Below, one piece after another: positions 52,139 through 61,274 of a stretch of 64,000 nt of DNA. Made by a program: the position numbers and the translations under genes. The notes under the pieces are model-generated. The model ran no database searches and was not told the origin of the DNA. It was given only the letters and a program-made list of their open reading frames with translations. How positions within the stretch are numbered: position 1 is the stretch's first letter; every line of letters starts with the position of its first letter. Source of the DNA: JBPEWY01 sp965224095. GTDB taxonomy: Bacteria > Bacteroidota > Bacteroidia > Flavobacteriales > Flavobacteriaceae. The stretch lies in NCBI GenBank assembly GCA_965224095.1, contig OZ245039.1, positions 1,612,001 to 1,676,000 of the forward strand. Reading direction: 5' to 3'.

Positions 52139-53366
52139 AATCTTCCATATTAAAGGTTATATAGGCCAGTTGTGCTTTTGCACTAAACTGTTCCTTTAAA
52201 GCTTTTATATAATCTAATTGATATATTAATAAGTCCTGCTGTAACGACAGGATTTCCTCAAAAGAAGTTGTTCCGTTACTATACGCATTAAGCATTAGTT
52301 TAAGTGCTTCTTTGGTGTTTTTAATCTGTTTCCCGAAAAGCTGTATACGCTGCTGTTCTTTTTCGAGGGTGTAGTGAGCCTGTTCTCTGGTTATCTCCAG
52401 TGAATTAACGGCCTCTTGCCTTTCAAGGTCTGTCATTTCTTCCATAAGTTGCGCTTCCCGTTTAGCCGCCCGATAATTTTTTCTAAAAAGAGGAATATTC
52501 ATGGAAATCACAGGCATTATGGCGTCTTTTCCGTTTCCCTGAGGATTTGCATCAACTCGCTTACGGATTACCGAATAGTCCAATCCCAGGCCAATATTAG
52601 GATACCCCTGTCGGTCTATAACATGTTGTTTGGCCCTGTACATCGAAATGGTATGATCTAAAAGTTTAACTCTGGGATGAGCCTTCAGTTTTGATAAATC
52701 GTCATCCCTCGTTTCCAGTAAGGGTAATTCGTCCTGAATAAAAACCTCGGTATCGAAAGGTCTGTTTAGCAACGCATTAAAATGAGTCTGCACGGGTCTG
52801 ATTTCCAGTTTAAGGATTTCAATATCCGTCCGGGCATCATCAATTTTTATATCCAGTCGCAAAACATCCGACATATGACCCCGGCTATTTTTAAATTTAC
52901 TTAATGCCAGCTTTCTGTACTGTTTTAGAAGTTCCAGATTTTCTTCTAAAATACTCGTTTTCATATGCAATTCATATAAACTGGAATATACCTTTCTCAC
53001 CTTATACAACAATTGATTTCTGACATTCAGATAGGCCTCAAATTTTGCTTCGGAACCCAGGGAAGCCACTTCTTTCTTCGCAGCCAAAGTACCAAACCAG
53101 GGAAACATTTGCATAAGAGAAAATCGGGCCTCCTGTCTGCCTGTCCGGGTTTCTATCCTACTTCCCAAAACACTTGCTGTTACTATAGGATCCGGCAAAC
53201 TGTTTACCTGTGTTATTTGCTCTAAAGATGCTTCAAAGGCCTTGTAAGCAGCCTGCACTCCGGGATTGTCAGACACAGCCATCTGTTCGTATTCCGATAA
53301 GCTTTGGGCCTGCAGCCCCATTGAAGTACTAAAAACTATATAAATTACTGTAACTATTTTTTTCAT
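52125..53366 (-). CDS. TolC family outer-membrane efflux protein
   Basis: 413 residues with a signal peptide (MKKIVTVIYIVFSTSMGLQAQ). Two helical TolC repeats (NPGVQAAYKAFEASLEQITQV and the later YSNGTTSFEEILSLQQDLLIYQLDYIKALKE). Channel for the copper/silver RND system. It overlaps the pump gene by 4 bp. Confidence 0.9.
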   Translation of the reverse strand: MKKIVTVIYIVFSTSMGLQAQSLSEYEQMAVSDNPGVQAAYKAFEASLEQITQVNSLPDPIVTASVLGSRIETRTGRQEARFSLMQMFPWFGTLAAKKEVASLGSEAKFEAYLNVRNQLLYKVRKVYSSLYELHMKTSILEENLELLKQYRKLALSKFKNSRGHMSDVLRLDIKIDDARTDIEILKLEIRPVQTHFNALLNRPFDTEVFIQDELPLLETRDDDLSKLKAHPRVKLLDHTISMYRAKQHVIDRQGYPNIGLGLDYSVIRKRVDANPQGNGKDAIMPVISMNIPLFRKNYRAAKREAQLMEEMTDLERQEAVNSLEITREQAHYTLEKEQQRIQLFGKQIKNTKEALKLMLNAYSNGTTSFEEILSLQQDLLIYQLDYIKALKEQFSAKAQLAYITFNMEDYEDK

Positions 53367-56300
53367 GGTTTGTTCTTTTTAACGACGGTTTCTCTCCAGT
53401 GAGCCTGTAAAACGGGCACGACAAAAATGGTCATTACCTGTATAACCATTCCCCCTACCGTTGGAATGGCCATAGGTACCATAATATCTGATCCCTTTCC
53501 CGTAGAAGTCAGTACCGGCAAAAGGGCGATTACCGTAACTGCTGTAGTCATCATAGCCGGGCGCACTCGCTTCAATCCGGCTTCCAATACGGCTCCTCGT
53601 ACTTCCGCAACTGTATTAGGTTTTTTCTCTTCAAATACCTGATGAATGTAAGTTCCCATAATTACTCCATCATCAGTAGCAATTCCAAATAAGGCAATAA
53701 ATCCTACCCACACCGCCACACTGAGGTTAATAGGGTGCATTTGAAACAAATGTCTCATATTCATTCCCGCTATCGAAAAGTTCATAAACCATTCCTGACC
53801 GTATAACCAGATCATTATAAATCCTCCTGCCAGTGCCACAAATACTCCGGAAAAATGGATCGTAGATGCAATAACGGTTTTGAACTGAAAGAAAAGGAGC
53901 AGAAAGATAATCACCAGACTCAGCGGGATAACAATAGCCAATCGTTTTACGGCTCGCACCTGATTTTCATAATTTCCCGAAAACTTATAACTAATTCCTT
54001 TGGGAACCTTTAACACTCCCTGATCTATTTTTTTTCTTAGAAGCTCCTGAGCAGCCTGAACTACTTCAACTTCAGCTTCATTTTCCTTCTTATCGAAAAG
54101 CACATACCCCGTTAGAAAAGTATCTTCACTTTTAATGATCTGAGGGCCTCTTACATATTCAAACTCAACTAATTCATCAAGTGGAATCTGGGTCCCTGTA
54201 GCCGTTGGCACCAGTATTTTTCTAAGCTTCTCCGGATTATCTCTTAACTCTCTCGGATATCTTACGCGTACCGGAAATCGTTCTCTTCCTTCCACTGTAG
54301 AAGTGATTTCCATACCCCCGACGGCTGCTTCAATTATTTGTTGTACCTGCTCTATACTCAAGCCATAGCGCGCTATGGCATTCCGATCTATATTTAGATG
54401 CAGATAGGGTTTTCCTACCACCCTGTCTGCAAAAACAGTTTCCGGTTTAATTTGCGGTACTTCCTTTAGAATACGCTCCAGTTTAAATCCAAAATCCTGA
54501 ATGCTTTGTAAATCCGGGCCATATACTTTGATTCCCATAGGCGCACGCATACCCGTCTGAAGCATTACCAGTCGGGTTTCTATGGGCTGAAGTTTAGGTG
54601 CTGAAGTAACACCCGGAATAGCCGTAGCTTTTACAATTTCGTTCCAAATATCGTCCGGAGAATTAATATGAGAGCGCCAGTTCCTGAAAAAAGATCCTGA
54701 TTTATCCGGAATCAAATTCTTTCCGGTTACTCCAAACAAAATAGCTTCTTCCTGAGATATTGTATCGCCCGATTTGAGGATAAACTTCCCTTTATTATTT
54801 GTTTTAAAAGCTATGGCATGCCCGTCGTCATTTAAAATATATTCAGGCTTATAATTAATTACATTCTCATACATCGAAATAGGGGCCGGATCTAAAGCGC
54901 TCTCTACTCTGCCCATTTTTCCAACGGCGACATCAACTTCAGGAATATTAGTCAAAGCCATATCCAGTTTTTGTACTACACGGCGATTTTCTTCGATACC
55001 GGCATGTGGCATGGACGTAGGCATAAGCAGAAAACTCCCTTCATTAAGCGAAGGCATAAATTCTTTTCCTATTCCCGGAAAACTATGAGTCAACCCCGAC
55101 CACACGGCTGTTGTTCTTACATTCCAACCCAATTTATCAAAACCATTTGCAACGAAACCAAACATTTTCGGAAACCCAATCCAAATTAAAAGCCCGGTAA
55201 AAATGGTTATAACCGGAATTATTAAAAAAGTTGCCTTGTGTTTTAAACACCATTTTAAGATGGGTTCATAATAGCGTACTATTGCCAGTAAAATTGCCAT
55301 AATAATCGCAATTAGCACCGATACAAAAAGCATGTTTACAAAAACACTATTCTGAAAGCCCAAAGGCATCCATTCCTGTGTTAAAAACAATACGGTTACC
55401 AACAGTACAATTACCAGCGTAATTTCATTAGAGTACTTCCCAAGAAATTCGGGATTCCGGGACTGAACCAGGTTTTTTATTCCAATAAGGGTAAGCGCTA
55501 TTGGAAGCCACATGGTAAACCAGAATGAAAGCCCTATACCCCCAAATACTAACGTCAGGTTCCAAAGGTGTTTGTACTTTTCCCTTTCAGAATTTAACGA
55601 AAACACAAAATATGCCAGCGTAGGTAAAATGAGTACTCCTAATATAAAGGAAGCCGACAATGCAAAGGTTTTTGTAAACGCCAATGGCCTGAACAATTTT
55701 CCTTCAGCGTGTTCCATAAAGAAAACAGGCAGAAAACTTACAATTGTGGTGGCCAGGGCCGTAGTGATAGCCGGTGCCACTTCTATCACAGCTTTGTAAA
55801 TAATATCCAGTAATCGTTTCTTCCTGACCTTTCCGCTTTGTTCAAGTTCCATATGCCGGATTATGTTTTCAACAAAAACAATCCCAACATCCACCATAAC
55901 CCCAATAGCAATGGCAATTCCCGACAAAGCAACTACATTGGCCTCTACTCCTGCATAACGCATCACAATAAAAGTACATAAAACCGCTACCGGGAGTAAG
56001 CTTGAAATAAGTATGGAAGCTCTTAAATTAAGTACCAGGATAATAATAACTATAATACTGATCAGGATTTCATGGGTCAGGGCATTTTCCAGGGTACCAA
56101 TAGTTTCGTTTATTAATTGCGTTCTATCGTAAAAGGGTACAATGGTTAATTGGCTGGTAGACCCGTCGCTCAGTATTTTTTGGGGTAAGCCCGGTGCTAT
56201 TTCCTTTATTTTTTTCTTTACATTATTGATTACCTGAAGTGGATTGGACCCATAGCGGGCAACCACGACACCCCCCACTACTTCGGCACCTTCTTTATCC

Positions 56301-57178
56301 AGCAGCCCCCTTCTCGATGCGGGCCCCAGGGTTACAACACCGATATCTTTTATAAGAATAGGCTTATGATCATTTACATCCACCACGGTATTTTCCAAAT
56401 CCTCGATAGATTTTATATATCCAAGTCCGCGAACAAGGTATTCCGCTTTGTTAATTTCTATGGTTTTGGCACCAATGTCTCTATTGGAATTTTTTACCGC
56501 CTTCATCACCTGATTAATCCCTATTCCGTATGCCTTTAAAGCGTCCGGGTTTACATCTACCTGATATTCCTGTACATATCCACCCACAGAGGCTACTTCA
56601 GAAACACCGTCAACGGCATTCAAGCCATATTTAACATAAAAATCCTGGATTGTTCTCAGTTCGTGTAAATCCCAACCTCCGGTAACATTCCCCAATGAAT
56701 CCCTACCTTCAAGTGTGTACCAATATACCTGTCCCAAAGCTGTTGCATCGGGGCCGAGAGATGGCTGAACTCCTTCAGGAAGTAAATCAGAGGGCAGTGA
56801 ATTTAGTTTTTCAAGAACGCGGGAACGCGACCAGTAAAAATCCACATCATCATTGAAAATAATATAGATACTGGAAAGGCCGAACATGGAATTACTGCGA
56901 ATTGATTTAACTCCGGGTATGCCCAATAAAGAAGTCGTAAGCGGATACCCTATTTGATCCTCTATGTCTTGAGGTGATCGCCCCTTCCATTCGGTAAAAA
57001 CAATCTGCTGATTTTCTCCTATATCGGGAATTGCGTCAACAGGCACCGGATCTTTCGGCAAAAATCCCGTGTCCCAGTCAAAAGGCATCGTTACCAACCC
57101 CCATGTAGTTAACAAAACCAGGAGCAATACGGTAACCAGCCGATTGTGCAAAAAATATCTAATAATTTTATGAAGCAT
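53363..57178 (-). CDS. cusA: CusA/CzcA family heavy-metal RND efflux pump
   Basis: 1271 residues, about 200 longer than CusA. Typical start (NRLVTVLLL...VDAIPDIGENQQIVFTEW), GRSPQDIEDQIGYPL, RND signature helices and the Met-containing LLMPTSMPHAGIEE. The acidic membrane residues are in GIAIGVMVDVGIVFVENI. The extra length includes additional membrane helices at about 540-640 (LWNLTLVFGGIGLSFWF...ITLVIVLLVTVLFLTQEW), a form seen in Bacteroidota. It pumps Cu(I)/Ag(I) out of periplasm using the proton gradient; metal choice is inferred from neighbours. Confidence 0.93.
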   Translation of the reverse strand: MLHKIIRYFLHNRLVTVLLLVLLTTWGLVTMPFDWDTGFLPKDPVPVDAIPDIGENQQIVFTEWKGRSPQDIEDQIGYPLTTSLLGIPGVKSIRSNSMFGLSSIYIIFNDDVDFYWSRSRVLEKLNSLPSDLLPEGVQPSLGPDATALGQVYWYTLEGRDSLGNVTGGWDLHELRTIQDFYVKYGLNAVDGVSEVASVGGYVQEYQVDVNPDALKAYGIGINQVMKAVKNSNRDIGAKTIEINKAEYLVRGLGYIKSIEDLENTVVDVNDHKPILIKDIGVVTLGPASRRGLLDKEGAEVVGGVVVARYGSNPLQVINNVKKKIKEIAPGLPQKILSDGSTSQLTIVPFYDRTQLINETIGTLENALTHEILISIIVIIILVLNLRASILISSLLPVAVLCTFIVMRYAGVEANVVALSGIAIAIGVMVDVGIVFVENIIRHMELEQSGKVRKKRLLDIIYKAVIEVAPAITTALATTIVSFLPVFFMEHAEGKLFRPLAFTKTFALSASFILGVLILPTLAYFVFSLNSEREKYKHLWNLTLVFGGIGLSFWFTMWLPIALTLIGIKNLVQSRNPEFLGKYSNEITLVIVLLVTVLFLTQEWMPLGFQNSVFVNMLFVSVLIAIIMAILLAIVRYYEPILKWCLKHKATFLIIPVITIFTGLLIWIGFPKMFGFVANGFDKLGWNVRTTAVWSGLTHSFPGIGKEFMPSLNEGSFLLMPTSMPHAGIEENRRVVQKLDMALTNIPEVDVAVGKMGRVESALDPAPISMYENVINYKPEYILNDDGHAIAFKTNNKGKFILKSGDTISQEEAILFGVTGKNLIPDKSGSFFRNWRSHINSPDDIWNEIVKATAIPGVTSAPKLQPIETRLVMLQTGMRAPMGIKVYGPDLQSIQDFGFKLERILKEVPQIKPETVFADRVVGKPYLHLNIDRNAIARYGLSIEQVQQIIEAAVGGMEITSTVEGRERFPVRVRYPRELRDNPEKLRKILVPTATGTQIPLDELVEFEYVRGPQIIKSEDTFLTGYVLFDKKENEAEVEVVQAAQELLRKKIDQGVLKVPKGISYKFSGNYENQVRAVKRLAIVIPLSLVIIFLLLFFQFKTVIASTIHFSGVFVALAGGFIMIWLYGQEWFMNFSIAGMNMRHLFQMHPINLSVAVWVGFIALFGIATDDGVIMGTYIHQVFEEKKPNTVAEVRGAVLEAGLKRVRPAMMTTAVTVIALLPVLTSTGKGSDIMVPMAIPTVGGMVIQVMTIFVVPVLQAHWRETVVKKNKP

Positions 57179-57281
57179 AAAAAATGTTTAAATGATATAA
57201 CAAAAACTGATTTTAAAAAATCTTAAAATCCCACTTTTCCCATCTCTAAAAAAGAGACAGGACGTCTATATCACTTAAACA

Positions 57282-57692
57282 TCAAATTAAAAAGGTATCG
57301 TGAAGTACCTGAATATCGCAAACCAACAAGGGCGGAGAGTATTCTTTAAAGGGAATAAAATGTTGTGGTAATCCTTCGAAGAGATTCACATACGAATGCA
57401 CAAAAGCCATGAGAAATACGTACTGATCCAAGTCCAGTGTTATTGTTTTGTCTAACGTATTCTGGCCTTGTACCAAACTGGTCTCATCCGAACAACAGGC
57501 TTTGTTAACGGAAGTATCATTGTCGGTTTTTGCCATGGTCATTTCCATACCACAGGAATCCGCTTCTCCAAAAACAGCAAGAGACACCAGATGGTCACAA
57601 CAAAAATGCTTATCTACCGTAAAAGACATGGTAGACACAAGCAATAAAATTGCCATGAAGCATGATACTATCTGAAAACCTATTTTCTTCAT
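57282..57692 (-). CDS. HYC_CC_PP family copper-locus protein
   Basis: 136 residues with signal peptide (MKKIGFQIVSCFMAILLLVSTMS). Contains HFCCDH near residue 29, a second CC pair (NKACCSD) and YSPPLL near the C-terminus, the motifs that give this family its name. Cys and Met residues suggest periplasmic copper binding. First gene of the efflux operon; its promoter carries a 17-bp palindrome. Confidence 0.8.
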   Translation of the reverse strand: MKKIGFQIVSCFMAILLLVSTMSFTVDKHFCCDHLVSLAVFGEADSCGMEMTMAKTDNDTSVNKACCSDETSLVQGQNTLDKTITLDLDQYVFLMAFVHSYVNLFEGLPQHFIPFKEYSPPLLVCDIQVLHDTFLI

Positions 57693-57699
57693 TGCATAA

Positions 57700-57722
57700 C
57701 AAAATTAGTAAATATTTTACTA
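57700..57722 (-). promoter_or_regulatory. Copper-operon promoter with 17-bp palindrome
   Basis: TAGTAAATATTTTACTA (57706-57722) is a perfect 7-bp inverted repeat with 3-bp centre, abutting and partly overlapping the -7 element TAATTTTG (57707-57700, minus strand). The ATG at 57692 lies 7 bp past the box. An operator for a metal-responsive repressor is inferred. Confidence 0.6.
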
Positions 57723-57827
57723 TGCCATTATTTGTTTTTAATGCATTAACGAAATTTTAGCTGTTTTTATTACCCTATAATTTTTCTCATTGAATGTTTT
57801 TTAAATAATTTTACAAAAAAATATTAC

Positions 57828-58286
57828 GTGAGTTTCGAAAAATTAAAGCCCCTGGTTATCAATATTTTACAAAAAGAAGGTCAAACAACAGATTCCAGGC
57901 TTCAGGAAGTTTGTGATCTTTTAAAAATGCACATTTCGTATTACGACTGGGTTGGGTTTTATTTTAAAAACGGCGATAAAAATGAATTAAAACTGGGCCC
58001 GTATGCCGGCGATAAAACAGATCATACCATTATCCCTTTTGGAAAGGGTATTTGCGGGCAGGTAGCTGTTTCCAACCAGAATTTTGTAGTCCCTGATGTC
58101 AAGGCACAGGATAATTATATTGCCTGCAGCATTCACGTAAAAGCTGAAATTGTTATTCCCTTATTTGTAAACGGGGAGAATATTGGTCAGATTGATATAG
58201 ATTCGCATACACCGGACCCTTTTACAGAAGCAGACGAACGGTTTTTGGAATTTGTGAATAAAAAGGTTGCTTCAGTATTAAGTTAA
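57828..58286 (+). CDS. GAF-domain protein, free methionine-(R)-sulfoxide reductase-like
   Basis: 152 residues from GTG 57828. GAF fold with the fRMsr block YDWVGFYF...LGPYAG...IPFGKGICGQVA...VVPDV...YIACS...AEIVIPL. Of the three family cysteines, those in GKGIC and YIAC are present, while the first (usually after GPFQGKPA) is replaced by the Thr-Asp-His stretch. It would reduce free methionine-R-sulfoxide with thioredoxin; the missing Cys makes the exact mechanism uncertain. Confidence 0.8.
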   Translation: MSFEKLKPLVINILQKEGQTTDSRLQEVCDLLKMHISYYDWVGFYFKNGDKNELKLGPYAGDKTDHTIIPFGKGICGQVAVSNQNFVVPDVKAQDNYIACSIHVKAEIVIPLFVNGENIGQIDIDSHTPDPFTEADERFLEFVNKKVASVLS

Positions 58287-58539
58287 ATCTTTAGTTTTTC
58301 GATCTACCCCTTCGTTTAAAAGGAATTTAGTCACGTATAATGATTTCATTGTATTAGTCAACTAACGACAGTCTCCTAGTTTCTTATCTAGCAAAAATAT
58401 TATAACGCATCCTTACAGTAAATACTTTATTGGCCCGGTTTTTCATACCGGATTGGTAATGGGCTATGCCTCCGTTAACGAAAAAACAATGATAAAAAAG
58501 ATCGAGAGCATGAAGGAATGTTTCCAGGCTTTTCCTTAA
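58285..58539 (+). pseudogene. Remnant of a small gene (no start, one in-frame stop)
   Basis: The 361-bp gap between the GAF and purH genes holds an open frame ending at TAA 58537-58539 that reads like protein (HPYSKYFIGPVFHTGLVMGYA, then KTMIKKIESMKECFQAFP). In frame upstream lie a TAA at 58363-58365 and more protein-like codons from 58282 (KRNLVTYNDFIVLVN). There is no suitable start codon; the first ATG at 58459 would leave 26 residues. I read this as a decayed gene of unknown family. Confidence 0.4.
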
Positions 58540-58616
58540 ATACACACTAAAAATATACTGTTTACAAATACCGCAATATTATTCTTTTATAGGCCCGATT
58601 TTTCCATCAAAAAATT

Positions 58617-58624
58617 TACTTTTG
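58617..58624 (+). promoter_or_regulatory. purH -7 promoter element
   Basis: TACTTTTG matches TAnnTTTG exactly and lies 23 bp before the ATG. Confidence 0.6.
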
Positions 58625-58647
58625 CACACAACAACAACAGCACACTA

Positions 58648-60180
58648 ATGAACACAACAAAACAGGCAAAATCGGCTTTAATTTCAGTTTTTAGTAAAGA
58701 AGGACTCGCACCGATCGTTCATAAATTAAATGAACTGGGAATCGTTATTTACTCGACGGGAGGTACTGAAAAATTTATCCGTGAACAGGGAATTGACGTT
58801 ATTCCGGTTGAAGATCTTACCAGTTATCCTTCCATTCTCGGAGGACGTGTTAAAACATTACACCCCAAGGTATTCGGCGGGATCCTAAACAGACAGGATC
58901 ACGAGGGAGATGTTGCAGAACTGGAGCAATACGATATTCCACAGATTGATATCGTTATTGTTGATTTGTATCCGTTTGAGAAAACAGTGGCTAATGGAGC
59001 TTCCGAACAGGATATCATTGAAAAAATTGATATCGGTGGAATTTCTCTTATACGAGCTGCGGCCAAAAACTTTAAAGATGTTACCTGTGTAGCCTCCGTT
59101 ACGGATTACCAGGAATTCTTAACGGTTTTAACCGAAGGAAACGGGGCCATTTCACTGGCTGACAGAAAGCGTTTTGCCGCAAAAGCTTTTAATATTTCCT
59201 CTCATTACGATACGGCTATTTTCAATTATTTTAATGCGGACGAACAGGAAACGGCTCTTAAACTAAGTGAAACAAACGCTCAGGTGCTCCGTTACGGTGA
59301 GAATCCGCATCAAAAGGGGATCTTTTTTGGGCAGTTAGACGACATCTTCGACAAAATTCACGGAAAGGCACTTTCCTATAACAATCTTTTAGATGTTGAT
59401 GCTGCTGTGAATCTGATGAATGAATTTAAAGGAGACAACCCTACCTTTGCCATTTTAAAACACAATAATGCCTGTGGTATTGCCACACGTAGTACGGTTA
59501 AAGCTGCATATCTGGACGCTCTGGCCGGAGATCCCGTTTCGGCTTTCGGAGGGATTCTGATTTCAAACACTACCATAGATACGGCTACTGCCCAGGAAAT
59601 TCATAAATTATTTTGTGAAGTGGTAATTGCTCCTGAGTATGAGCAGGAAGCTATAGAAATTCTGAAAGGAAAGAAGAACAGGATTCTGCTTATTCAAAAA
59701 GATACCGCATTACCCGAAAAAGTATTAAGAACTTGTTTGAACGGAACTCTGGCACAGGATAAGGATATGGTTACCGACACGGAAAGTATGCTTTCTGAAA
59801 TGACAGAAAAAAAGCCTACCCAACAGGAATTAGACGATTTGTTGTTTGCCTCAAAGGTATGCAAGCACACAAAGTCTAACACCATTGTTCTGGCTAAAAA
59901 CAAACAACTATGTGCCAGTGGTACGGGGCAAACCAGCAGAGTAGATGCTTTAAGGCAAGCCATAGAAAAAGCAAATCACTTTGGCTTTGACCTTCAGGGA
60001 GCCGTTATGGCAAGTGATGCCTTTTTTCCATTTCCTGATTGCGTGGAAATAGCACATCAAGCAGGTGTTGATGCGGTAATTCAACCGGGAGGGTCTATAA
60101 AAGACCAACTGAGCATAGATTATTGTAATAAACATAATTTAAGCATGGTGTTCACAGGGGTTCGTCATTTTAAACATTAA
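58648..60180 (+). CDS. purH: Bifunctional AICAR transformylase / IMP cyclohydrolase
   Basis: 510 residues, full length. N-terminal IMP cyclohydrolase (MGS-like fold, STGGTEKFIRE, GGRVKTLHPKVFGGIL, KIDIGGISLIRAAAKN) and C-terminal transformylase (LRYGENPHQKG, LKHNNACGIA with the active Lys-His, SDAFFPFPD, QPGGSIKDQ). Last two steps of IMP synthesis. Single gene, 56 bp before mreB. Confidence 0.97.
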   Translation: MNTTKQAKSALISVFSKEGLAPIVHKLNELGIVIYSTGGTEKFIREQGIDVIPVEDLTSYPSILGGRVKTLHPKVFGGILNRQDHEGDVAELEQYDIPQIDIVIVDLYPFEKTVANGASEQDIIEKIDIGGISLIRAAAKNFKDVTCVASVTDYQEFLTVLTEGNGAISLADRKRFAAKAFNISSHYDTAIFNYFNADEQETALKLSETNAQVLRYGENPHQKGIFFGQLDDIFDKIHGKALSYNNLLDVDAAVNLMNEFKGDNPTFAILKHNNACGIATRSTVKAAYLDALAGDPVSAFGGILISNTTIDTATAQEIHKLFCEVVIAPEYEQEAIEILKGKKNRILLIQKDTALPEKVLRTCLNGTLAQDKDMVTDTESMLSEMTEKKPTQQELDDLLFASKVCKHTKSNTIVLAKNKQLCASGTGQTSRVDALRQAIEKANHFGFDLQGAVMASDAFFPFPDCVEIAHQAGVDAVIQPGGSIKDQLSIDYCNKHNLSMVFTGVRHFKH

Positions 60181-60186
60181 TTTTGT

Positions 60187-60194
60187 TACATTTG
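60187..60194 (+). promoter_or_regulatory. mreB -7 promoter element
   Basis: TACATTTG matches TAnnTTTG exactly, 42 bp before the ATG of mreB. Confidence 0.55.
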
Positions 60195-60236
60195 TCAAAT
60201 TAGATTTTTTTAAGCCAACTTAACACTTAATAGCAC

Positions 60237-61265
60237 ATGGGATTTTTTGACTTCCTAACCGAAGAAATTGCCATCGATCTCGGTACGGCAAACACCCTAA
60301 TAATACACAACGATAAAGTAGTAGTAGACAGCCCGTCGATTGTTGCGAGAGATCGTATGACCGGTAAAGTAATTGCCGTAGGGCGTGATGCTGCTATGAT
60401 GCAAGGAAAAACCCATGAAAATATTAAAACCATTCGACCATTAAAGGATGGGGTAATCGCAGATTTTGACGCGTCCGAGAAAATGATCAATATGTTCATC
60501 AAGAACATTCCCGCTTTAAAGAAAAAATGGTTTCCTCCATCGTTGCGTATGGTTATCTGTATTCCTTCCGGCATCACCGAAGTAGAGATGCGTGCCGTTC
60601 GCGAATCTGCCGAACGTGTAAACGGAAAAGAAGTATATCTTATTCACGAGCCTATGGCCGCTGCTATAGGTATTGGACTGGATATTATGCAACCAAAAGG
60701 AAATATGATTGTTGATATCGGGGGAGGAACAACGGAAATTGCGGTTATTGCACTTGGGGGAATTGTCTGCGATAAATCGGTAAAAATTGCGGGTGATGTA
60801 TTTACCAATGATATCATATATTATATGCGTACCCAACATAATCTGTATGTGGGAGAAAGTACGGCTGAAAATATTAAGATACAGATAGGAGCAGCTACGG
60901 AAGACCTGGAAGCACCTCCTGAGGAGATGTCGGTACAGGGTAGAGACCTGCTCACCGGAAAACCTAAACAGGTACAGATTTCGTATAGAGAAATTGCCAA
61001 AGCCCTGGATAAATCTATTTTACGTGTAGAAGATGCGGTTATGGAAACTTTATCGCAAACACCGCCGGAGTTAGCGGCTGATATCTACAATACAGGTATT
61101 TATTTGGCAGGTGGTGGTTCTATGTTGCGAGGGTTGGATAAAAGATTATCGCAAAAAACAGACTTACCTGTTTACATTGCAGAAGATCCTCTGCGTGCCG
61201 TAGTACGTGGAACCGGGATTTCCCTTAAAAACCTGGAAAGATATAAGAGCATCCTCATAAAATAA
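60237..61265 (+). CDS. mreB: Rod-shape actin homologue MreB
   Basis: 342 residues with actin-fold signatures: IAIDLGTANTLI, IDIGGGTTEIAVI, EPMAAAIGIGLDI and LAGGGSMLRGLDKRL. Forms filaments under the membrane that guide cell-wall synthesis with MreC, MreD and PBP2, encoded just downstream. Confidence 0.97.
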   Translation: MGFFDFLTEEIAIDLGTANTLIIHNDKVVVDSPSIVARDRMTGKVIAVGRDAAMMQGKTHENIKTIRPLKDGVIADFDASEKMINMFIKNIPALKKKWFPPSLRMVICIPSGITEVEMRAVRESAERVNGKEVYLIHEPMAAAIGIGLDIMQPKGNMIVDIGGGTTEIAVIALGGIVCDKSVKIAGDVFTNDIIYYMRTQHNLYVGESTAENIKIQIGAATEDLEAPPEEMSVQGRDLLTGKPKQVQISYREIAKALDKSILRVEDAVMETLSQTPPELAADIYNTGIYLAGGGSMLRGLDKRLSQKTDLPVYIAEDPLRAVVRGTGISLKNLERYKSILIK

Positions 61266-61274
61266 TTGTAGTGA

